The translations under genes were made by a program, and so were the position numbers. Below are positions 1 to 5,098 of a DNA stretch of 5,098 nt, one piece after another. This DNA is from an uncultured Archangium sp. Its GTDB lineage: Bacteria > Myxococcota > Myxococcia > Myxococcales > Myxococcaceae. Position 1 is the first letter of the stretch. Each line of letters begins with the position of its first letter. The notes under the pieces were generated by a model. It did not search any database. It was not told the origin of the DNA and saw nothing but the letters and a program-made list of their open reading frames with translations. The stretch is taken from contig CAMLFP010000399.1 of assembly GCA_946479335.1 (NCBI GenBank), forward strand, positions 1 to 5,098, read 5' to 3'.

Positions 1-48
1 AACCGCGAGGTCACAGGTGTCGACCGCGGGGCCTCACGAGACGCGCGC

Positions 49-1632
49 CTACCAGTCGAGGAACTCCGCGCCCGGGTAGAGCGCCACGCACTGGCGCTTG
101 AGCTCGCGCAGCTGCGTCGAAGACAGCGCCTCCTTCAGCTCGTTGATGAGGGCATTGAGGCCCGCGTTGTCGCTGCGATGACAGGCCGCGGTGGTCAACG
201 ACGTGAGCCCCTTCGCCCGCGCCTTCGGCGTCTGCAGCGTGAGGCGCAGCGAAGCGCGCATGTCCCACAGCTCGCTCCACTTCTGCTGCGTCATCAGCGC
301 GGCGACGTCGTCGAGCAGCTTCTGCTCGTCGGCCGTCACGGGGACATCCTTCACGTGCTTCACGGGAGCGGCCGCCACGCCCGCATCCGGCTCCGGCTCG
401 ACCACGCCCGCGTCGACCGGCGCCTCGACCGCGCCGGCGTCAACCGGCGTCACCGCCCCTGCGTCGGGGAAGATGAAGGTGCCGTCGGGCAGCATCACGT
501 AGCCCGCGTCGCGCATGCCCGAGCGGTACACCTCGCGCTCGGCCCAGTTGCCCATGCGCACCTTGGTGACGACGCCGGCGATGAGCACCGTGCCCACCAG
601 CATGCTGATCATGATCTTCCGCCCTGACACCATCGGCGCGGGCGGCGGGCCCGAGGGCTGCTGCGGCGGCGGTTGGCTCGCCGACGGCACCCGGGTCGCG
701 CCGGAGTCGATGGAGGGCGTCACCAGCATGCCCGGCGCGGCGACTCCGGTGGGCTCGATGGCGCGCACCTCGCCCAGCGGCTGGCCGGTCAGCTCCGCGA
801 CGAAGGTGGCCACGTCGGGCGTGCGCAGCGCGCGGTCCTTCATCAGCGCGTGGTCGATGGCCTTGGTGACGCGCTCCGGGAGGTCGGGCCGCTGCGCGCG
901 CAGCTCGGGCGCCGCCTCGTACGCGATGCGGAAGACGACCTTGGCGATGTTCTCCGCGGCGAAGGGCGCGTGGCCGGTGAGCAGCTCGAAGCAGATGCCG
1001 CCCAGCGAGAAGACGTCGCTCTGCGCGGTGACGTCCTTGTTCTGCCCCAGCGCCTGCTCCGGCGACATGTAGAGCGGCGTGCCCAGCAGCGTCGACTCGG
1101 TGGTCTGCACGGTGTTCGAGTCGGCCAGCTTGGAGATGCCGAAGTCCAACACCTTCACCTGGTCGCCCAGCGCGGTGGGCACGAGGAAGATGTTCTCGGG
1201 CTTCAAGTCGCGGTGCACCACGCCGGCCTGATGCGCGGCCTGCAGCGCGGCGCCCACCTGGCGGATGATGGCGAAGAGCGCGTCGAGCGGCAGCGGCTGG
1301 CCGGCGGCGCGCGCGGCGAGGCTCTGCCCCTTGAGGAACTCCATCACCAGGTACGGCTCGCCGGTGGGCAGGGAGTTGAAGTCCAACACCTGGACGATGT
1401 TGGGGTGCTCCAGCTTCGCGGCGATTTCGGCCTCGCGCTTGAAGCGGGCGAGGCCCTCGGGCGTGGCGCCGCCGCCCAGCTTCAGCACCTTGATGGCCAC
1501 CTGTTTGCCCGCGAGCCGGAGGTGCCTCGCCAGCCACACCTCGCCCATGCCGCCGCGGCCCAGCTGTCGTTCGATTTCGTAGGTGCCCGCGACCGTGAGG
1601 CCCGGAGAGAGGAGTGACGTGCCTTCAGTCAT
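49..1632 (-). CDS. Receptor-type Ser/Thr protein kinase with DAG-repeat linker and periplasmic C-terminal domain
   Basis: A 527-residue Hanks-type kinase that should transfer phosphate from ATP to Ser/Thr of cytoplasmic proteins. The kinase domain spans about residues 18-282 and keeps every key element: glycine loop GRGGMG (25-30), VAIK lysine K48, helix-C glutamate E67, HRDLKPEN (140-147; D142 catalytic, K144 present), DFG (163-165), activation loop with T177, T178 and T181, GTPLYMSPE (184-192), D206 and R270. It therefore looks active. A Pro/Ser-rich juxtamembrane stretch (about 310-336) leads to one membrane span (about 340-356). Then come DAG repeats (374-418) and a mostly helical domain (about 430-527) with C484 and C514, predicted to be periplasmic. 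The tail resembles the helical, TPR-like tails of other myxobacterial kinases, but I cannot assign a family. The ATG at 1632 is chosen because it lies just before the domain; no strong Shine-Dalgarno is seen. It is divergent from the next gene. The substrate is unknown. Confidence 0.95.
   Translation of the reverse strand: MTEGTSLLSPGLTVAGTYEIERQLGRGGMGEVWLARHLRLAGKQVAIKVLKLGGGATPEGLARFKREAEIAAKLEHPNIVQVLDFNSLPTGEPYLVMEFLKGQSLAARAAGQPLPLDALFAIIRQVGAALQAAHQAGVVHRDLKPENIFLVPTALGDQVKVLDFGISKLADSNTVQTTESTLLGTPLYMSPEQALGQNKDVTAQSDVFSLGGICFELLTGHAPFAAENIAKVVFRIAYEAAPELRAQRPDLPERVTKAIDHALMKDRALRTPDVATFVAELTGQPLGEVRAIEPTGVAAPGMLVTPSIDSGATRVPSASQPPPQQPSGPPPAPMVSGRKIMISMLVGTVLIAGVVTKVRMGNWAEREVYRSGMRDAGYVMLPDGTFIFPDAGAVTPVDAGAVEAPVDAGVVEPEPDAGVAAAPVKHVKDVPVTADEQKLLDDVAALMTQQKWSELWDMRASLRLTLQTPKARAKGLTSLTTAACHRSDNAGLNALINELKEALSSTQLRELKRQCVALYPGAEFLDW
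379..468 (-). repeat. PDAG/VDAG linker repeats inside the first kinase gene
   Basis: Residues 389-418 of the kinase encoded at 49-1632 contain four xDAG units (PDAG 389-392, VDAG 397-400, VDAG 406-409, PDAG 415-418) spaced 8-9 residues apart and joined by Ala, Val, Pro and Glu. A further RDAG sits at 374-377. Such Pro/Asp/Ala/Gly repeats are common as flexible spacers in exported myxobacterial proteins. Here they follow the membrane span, which supports placing this part outside the cytoplasm. The DNA copies have diverged, so this is a protein-level repeat rather than a recent tandem duplication. Confidence 0.8.
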
Positions 1633-1731
1633 CGCCCGCGTCGTCTACCGGGTTTTGTCCGCGCCGTGCGCGCAACTTCGGCGCGGTGTGAAAGCTGGAG
1701 TTTCCGGGCGAAGTTGCACACACTTTCGCGC
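1633..1731. promoter_or_regulatory. Divergent intergenic region with inverted repeat (arms 1667-1680 and 1709-1722)
   Basis: This 99-bp gap separates the divergent starts at 1632 (minus) and about 1732 (plus), so promoters for both directions should lie here. It contains a 14-bp inverted repeat pairing at 12 of 14 positions. The inner 9 bp are perfect: GCAACTTCG at 1672-1680 against CGAAGTTGC at 1709-1717, with 28 bp between them. A smaller GAAA/TTTC dyad (1690-1693 and 1701-1704) lies inside. The placement suits an operator shared by both genes, but the arms could also form a hairpin in a transcript. I see no clear sigma-70 -35/-10 pair and no sigma-54 -24/-12 element. If the plus-strand gene starts at 1666 or 1714, part of this region is coding. 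Confidence 0.45.
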
Positions 1732-2502
1732 GTGCTGACTCCCCTCCTCGTCACCCTCCTCGCGCAGACCCAGCCGCTCGACGCCAGCGCCTTCCGCGAC
1801 AAGCTCGCGCTCTTCACCGACGGCAAGGGCCACTACCTCGCGGTGGACCCCGCCGAGCCGTACAACAGCGCCACCGACTTCTGGGGCGACGGCAAGACCT
1901 TCGCGCAGCTCCGCGTGCCCAGCGGCGGCCGCAACGGCGACGAGTCGTGGAGCTTCTCCTTCTGGGACCCCCGCGCGTGGACCATCACCGGCGGCCCCGC
2001 GGGCGTCGACATGCAGGGCAAGGGCGCGAAGTACACCGTCACCTGCCGCAAGAAGGAGACGCCGCTGACGCCCGTGCCCGCCGAGGCCGCGAAGAAGCTG
2101 CTGGAGAGCGCCACCTTCACCACGCCGCTGTGGTGGCGCATGCCCGAGAAGCTGCTGCGCGACGACACCGGCGTGTACTACTTCGTCGACCGCTTCCGCA
2201 GCGATGAGCCCGGTGACCGCCGCGACTTCCGCGTGTTCGTCGGCAAGAAGGGCGCGCTCAAGCAGCTCCCCCTGAAGGACATCGTCGACGACGCCCAGGG
2301 GATGATCTTCGCCACCAGGAACGGCAACCTCCGCCTCGTCACCCGCGAGGGCAAGCTGGAGGGCAATTGGATCAACGGCAAGCAGACCACCGCGCTGGTG
2401 GAGGTGCCGATGGACACCTTCGAGAGCGGCCGCATGGTGTACGTCGACCTCGGCCCCTACTCCGGCCAGCGCCTCGGCACCCCCTGCGATGACCTCATGT
2501 AA
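1732..2502 (+). CDS. Probable exported protein of unknown function
   Basis: From the GTG at 1732 this gives 256 residues. They open with a short hydrophobic segment (LTPLLVTLLAQ, residues 2-12) that looks like a signal peptide, although it lacks a positive charge at this start. A TTG start at 1714 adds six residues including an Arg. The open frame extends to a GTG at 1666, but that start puts 22 polar residues before the hydrophobic segment and runs through the intergenic dyad, so I disfavour it. No start has a good ribosome binding site. The mature part is mixed polar and aromatic with no catalytic motif I recognise. It has 'FTDGKGHYLAV' near the N-terminus, 'RDDTGVYYFVDR' in the middle, and a 'GQRLGTPCDDLM' C-terminus. 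Only two cysteines remain (C105 and C252), which could pair in the envelope. I recall similar hypothetical proteins in myxobacteria. It lies 39 bp before the second kinase on the same strand. Confidence 0.8.
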   Translation: MLTPLLVTLLAQTQPLDASAFRDKLALFTDGKGHYLAVDPAEPYNSATDFWGDGKTFAQLRVPSGGRNGDESWSFSFWDPRAWTITGGPAGVDMQGKGAKYTVTCRKKETPLTPVPAEAAKKLLESATFTTPLWWRMPEKLLRDDTGVYYFVDRFRSDEPGDRRDFRVFVGKKGALKQLPLKDIVDDAQGMIFATRNGNLRLVTREGKLEGNWINGKQTTALVEVPMDTFESGRMVYVDLGPYSGQRLGTPCDDLM

Positions 2503-2521
2503 AGGCCTGGGAGGCACCTTT
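2501..2521 (+). other. Weak hairpin overlapping the stop codon of the exported-protein gene
   Basis: AAAGG (2501-2505) can pair with CCTTT (2517-2521), and CCT (2506-2508) with AGG (2512-2514), around a GGG loop with a CA bulge. This gives an 8-bp interrupted stem that begins inside the TAA stop. It is followed by CGAAGGG rather than a T tract, so it is not a classical Rho-independent terminator. At most it might attenuate read-through or protect a 3' end. It may also be chance. Confidence 0.2.
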
Positions 2522-2541
2522 CGAAGGGCAAAAGCCGACAA

Positions 2542-4458
2542 ATGTCATGGTGCTGCACGCACCGGGACGTCGTGAATCAGCCCACTTTTCCTCGCATGAA
2601 TCAGGGTTCGGCCAGCCAGCGCTTGAGGCCGTTCAAACCGCTGCGGTTTGGGCGCTACACCTTGCTGATGCCGCTCTCGACGGGCGGCATGGGCGAGGTC
2701 TTTCTCGCGCGCCTCGAAGGCAGCCACGGCTTCGACAAGCCCTGCGTCATCAAGAAGATCCTCCCGCACCTCGCGAAGGAGCCCGGCTTCGTCTCGCGCT
2801 TCGTCGACGAGGGGCACATCCTCGTGAAGCTGTCGCACGGCAACATCGCCCAGGTGCTCGACATGGGCGTGCACGAGAGCGCGCCGTACATCGCGCTGGA
2901 GTTCGTCGACGGGAAGGACCTCCGCCGCGTGCTGGCGCGCACCCGCGAGCGCGCGCTGCCGCTGCCGCTCTCGTTCGTGCTGGCGGTGATGACCCGCGTG
3001 TTGGACGCGCTGGCCTACGCGCACCGCAAGCGCGGCGAAGACGACCGCGAGCTGAACCTCGTGCACCGCGACGTCAGCCCGCAGAACATCCTCATCTCGT
3101 ACGAGGGTGAGGTGAAGGTCATCGACTTCGGCCTCGCCAAATCGGCGATGTCGGCGTCGAACACCAACCCCAGCATCCTGCTCGGCAAGTTCATGTACAT
3201 GTCGCCCGAGCAGGCGCGCCACAAGCCGGTCGACCGCCGCGCCGACCTGTACTCGGTGGGCCTGTGCCTCTGGGAGCTCATCGCGGGGAAGAACCCCTTC
3301 GAAGACGTGCCGCCCGGCGAGATGATTGCCCGCGTGGGGAACCCCAGCATCCCCGCGTTGAACACGATTGATCCACTCTGCCCGCGCGCGCTGTCAGACG
3401 CGGTGCTCAAGGCGCTGCAGGTCGACCCCGCGCTGCGCTACCAGTCGGCGGAGGAGTTCCGCGCGGCGCTGCAGTCGATTCTCACCGCCATCGACCCCTC
3501 GGCCGGCGCGGAGAGCGCGAGCCGCTTCATGCGCGACGCCTTCGCGTCGGAGTACCAGCAGGAGCGGCGGATGCTCGCGAGCGTGAAGGAGCAGGCGCGC
3601 GCCCTCGACACGCCGGAGCGCGGCGGGCACGAGGAGACGCTCCAGCCCAACACGAAGTCGCCGTTCGCCGGCAAGCCGATGTTCTTGAAGGGCGATGAGC
3701 CGACGCCGCTGGCCACCAAGGCGCTGGAGCTCCAGCCCACCGCGCTCTCGTTCGCGCCGACGCCGAAGACGGTGCAGCTCTCGGGCACGCCGAAGAAGGA
3801 CGACGTGCACGAAAAGGAGACGCTGCCGGCCATTCAACTGAAGACCGACGTCTCGAAGACGCCCGCGCCGTCGGCCGCGCTCACCGTCGAAGAGTCGGAG
3901 TCGGAGCCGGAGCCGCTGCCCGCCGCCTTCCAGCCCACGCCGATGGCCGCCGCGCCGATCCGCGCGAAGGTGTTGCCGAAGAACTTCGACGCCGAGGCCA
4001 CCGAGGCCGCCGCGCCGGTCATCGAAGCCGCCGTCGCGCCCGCGCCGGAGCCAGAGCCGCTCCCGTCCATCATGCTGGATGGCGTCGAGGAGAGCGCCGC
4101 GCCCGTGCCCGCGCCGCGCCCCACGCCCGCGAAGAAGAAGGCGCCCCTCAAGCCGCGCCGCACCACCGCCAAGGCGTTGAAGCAGCCACCGGTGCCCGCC
4201 ACCCCGCCCGCGCCGCCGTCGGGCCCGCTGCGCACCGACACGATGGTCATCCGCAACCCGTTGCTCGATGGCCCGCCGCGCGGCGCGCCCGTCGCCCCCG
4301 CGAAGAAGAAGAGCAGCACCTGGGTGTGGCTGGTGGTGCCGCTGCTGGCGCTCGCGGCCGTGGGCGCCTTCATCGCGTGGGACCTCCACCTCGAGAAGCT
4401 GAAGCAGCAGGCCGAAGAGGCCGGGCAGGAGACGCCCGCGCCCGCTGAAACACAGTAA
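2542..4458 (+). CDS. Ser/Thr protein kinase (HRDVSPQN subtype) with C-terminal membrane anchor
   Basis: A 638-residue Hanks-type kinase. The kinase domain covers about residues 38-314: glycine-loop variant STGGMGEV (46-53, first Gly replaced by S46), ATP lysine K71, helix-C E90, HRDVSPQN (175-182, catalytic D177), DFG (195-197), GKFMYMSPE (215-223), D235 and R299. Core catalytic residues remain, so activity is plausible. However, the usual HRDxK lysine is S179 and the usual GTxxY threonine is K216. A helical stretch (about 325-355) follows. Next comes a 230-residue linker rich in Pro, Ala, Glu and Thr-Pro, with basic AKKK patches (530-533 and 587-590). One membrane span (about 593-613) and a 25-residue charged tail end the protein. 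The tail is too short for a folded sensor. The ATG at 2542 is used here; GTG 2572 and ATG 2596 are equally possible starts that leave the kinase domain intact, and none has a strong Shine-Dalgarno. The substrate is unknown. The ABC ATPase gene starts 10 bp downstream. Confidence 0.95.
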   Translation: MSWCCTHRDVVNQPTFPRMNQGSASQRLRPFKPLRFGRYTLLMPLSTGGMGEVFLARLEGSHGFDKPCVIKKILPHLAKEPGFVSRFVDEGHILVKLSHGNIAQVLDMGVHESAPYIALEFVDGKDLRRVLARTRERALPLPLSFVLAVMTRVLDALAYAHRKRGEDDRELNLVHRDVSPQNILISYEGEVKVIDFGLAKSAMSASNTNPSILLGKFMYMSPEQARHKPVDRRADLYSVGLCLWELIAGKNPFEDVPPGEMIARVGNPSIPALNTIDPLCPRALSDAVLKALQVDPALRYQSAEEFRAALQSILTAIDPSAGAESASRFMRDAFASEYQQERRMLASVKEQARALDTPERGGHEETLQPNTKSPFAGKPMFLKGDEPTPLATKALELQPTALSFAPTPKTVQLSGTPKKDDVHEKETLPAIQLKTDVSKTPAPSAALTVEESESEPEPLPAAFQPTPMAAAPIRAKVLPKNFDAEATEAAAPVIEAAVAPAPEPEPLPSIMLDGVEESAAPVPAPRPTPAKKKAPLKPRRTTAKALKQPPVPATPPAPPSGPLRTDTMVIRNPLLDGPPRGAPVAPAKKKSSTWVWLVVPLLALAAVGAFIAWDLHLEKLKQQAEEAGQETPAPAETQ

Positions 4459-4468
4459 GGGTGGCGCC

Positions 4469-5098
4469 GTGACGGCGCTCCTCCAGCTCACCGACATCGA
4501 CGCGGGGTACGGCGCGCGCGTGCTGCACGGCGTGTCGTTGACCGTGCGCGCGGGTGAAGCGTGGGTGGTGCTGGGCCCGAATGGCGCCGGCAAGTCGACG
4601 CTGGTGCGCGTGGCGCTGGGGCTGCTTCAGCCGACGGCGGGCGACGCGAAGCTGTGCGGTGACGCGCTGCCGGCGCTCGACGCGAAGGAGGTCGCGCGCC
4701 GCGCCGCGTGGGTGCCCCAGGTGGTGGACGACGCGAGCCGCTTCACCGGCCTCGAGGTGGCGTTGATGGGCCGCGCGCCGCACCTCTCCGCGTGGGGCGT
4801 GCCGGGCGCCGCCGATGAAGCGCGCGCGCTGGAGGCCCTCCAGACGCTGGACGTCGCGCACGTCGCGCACCGGCCGCTGGCGGAGGTGTCGGGCGGTGAG
4901 CGCCGCCGCGTGTGGCTGGCGCGCGCGCTGGTGCAGACGCCGAAGCTGCTGGTGCTGGACGAGCCCACGGCCTTCCTCGACGTGCGCCACCAGGTGGAGA
5001 CGCTGCGGCACGTGCGCGCGCTGGTCGACGCGGGCCTCGGCGCGCTGGCGGTGCTGCACGACGTGAACCTCGCGCGGCACCTGGCGACGCACGTGCTG
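4469..5098 (+). CDS. ABC transporter ATP-binding protein, iron-siderophore/haem/cobalamin import type (3' truncated by window)
   Basis: The first 210 residues of an ABC ATPase; the frame is open to the window edge. All nucleotide-binding motifs are visible: Walker A GPNGAGKST (36-44), Q-loop Q84 (VPQ), signature SGGER (141-145, an LSGGQ variant preceded by Val), Walker B LLVLDEP (160-166, catalytic E165), D-loop FLD (169-171) and switch H197 in LHDVN. The 'VALMGRAPHL' segment after the Q-loop and 'LDVRHQVETL' after the D-loop resemble the FepC/FhuC/BtuD/HmuV group, which powers uptake of siderophores, haem or vitamin B12 with FecCD-type permeases. The substrate cannot be told from the ATPase. 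Members usually have about 250-270 residues, so perhaps 40-60 are missing. The GTG at 4469 is chosen because the fold starts at once, AAGGGTGG (4457-4464) lies just upstream, and the kinase stop is only 10 bp away, suggesting co-transcription. No permease gene is in view. Confidence 0.92.
   Translation, partial: MTALLQLTDIDAGYGARVLHGVSLTVRAGEAWVVLGPNGAGKSTLVRVALGLLQPTAGDAKLCGDALPALDAKEVARRAAWVPQVVDDASRFTGLEVALMGRAPHLSAWGVPGAADEARALEALQTLDVAHVAHRPLAEVSGGERRRVWLARALVQTPKLLVLDEPTAFLDVRHQVETLRHVRALVDAGLGALAVLHDVNLARHLATHVL

Noticed and set aside
1..48. Possible terminator after the first kinase: CGCGAGG (4-10) against CCTCACG (32-38)
   Set aside because: The stem has a mismatch, a 21-base loop and no T tract on the minus strand. 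The flanking sequence is also too short to judge. I see no other feature in these 48 bases.
440..1617. Long open frames on both strands overlapping the first kinase, including a plus-strand frame at 673-1617 and a minus-strand frame at 440-1537
   Set aside because: Their translations are Arg/Ala/His/Gly-rich without domain motifs, as expected from alternative frames of GC-rich DNA. The kinase frame explains the whole region with complete motifs.
1633..1731. Sigma-54 promoter or sigma-70 -35/-10 pair in the divergent region
   Set aside because: No GG-N10-GC pair in a suitable TGGC/TTGC context and no TATAAT-like box at proper spacing was found on either strand. A TTGCAC at 1714-1719 lacks a matching -10.
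2549..2563. GGTGC/GCACC hairpin just after the ATG at 2542
   Set aside because: A 5-bp stem is easily found by chance in DNA this GC-rich, and no regulatory context supports it.
3894..3920. Short tandem-like run of TCGGAG and CCGGAG units
   Set aside because: It encodes the Ser-Glu/Pro-Glu part of the kinase linker and is too short and imperfect to list as a separate DNA repeat.
3394..4593. A 399-residue minus-strand open frame antisense to the second kinase and the ATPase start
   Set aside because: The product is Arg/Leu/Gly-rich low complexity and crosses two well-supported plus-strand genes. It is a by-product of G/C-biased third codon positions.
4370..5092. Minus-strand open frame opposite the ABC ATPase
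   Set aside because: The plus-strand frame carries Walker A, signature, Walker B and H-loop in the correct order. The antisense product is Arg/His-rich with no motif.

Overview
The window is very GC-rich, densely coding DNA with strong G/C bias at third codon positions. It most likely comes from a myxobacterium (Myxococcota). The support is two transmembrane Hanks-type Ser/Thr kinases in 5 kb, one with the 'HRDVSPQN' catalytic loop and 'GKFMYMSPEQ' activation segment that I associate with myxobacterial kinases, plus 'PDAG/VDAG' linker repeats typical of exported myxobacterial proteins. No species can be assigned from the sequence alone.

Layout. Positions 49-1632 (minus) encode a receptor-type Ser/Thr kinase: a complete canonical N-terminal kinase domain, one membrane span, a DAG-repeat linker and a predicted periplasmic helical domain with two cysteines. 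A 99-bp divergent intergenic region (1633-1731) holds a 14-bp imperfect inverted repeat. Three plus-strand genes follow in close succession: a probably exported protein of unknown function (about 1732-2502), a second Ser/Thr kinase with a long Pro/Ala-rich linker and a C-terminal membrane anchor (2542-4458), and the start of an ABC transporter ATPase of the iron-siderophore/haem/cobalamin import type (4469-5098, cut by the window edge). The gaps are 39 bp and 10 bp, and I see no convincing terminator, so the last two genes, and perhaps all three, may be one transcription unit.

How they may work together (inference). Two membrane-anchored kinases of different subtype flank an envelope protein, and the second kinase is closely followed by an importer ATPase. 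This could be a small envelope signalling and transport locus, but nothing in the sequence proves that the kinases act on their neighbours. The most notable molecular detail is in the second kinase: the catalytic-loop lysine is replaced by serine, while the activation-segment threonine that normally contacts it is replaced by lysine. No RNA genes, CRISPR arrays, insertion sequences or other mobile elements are visible.
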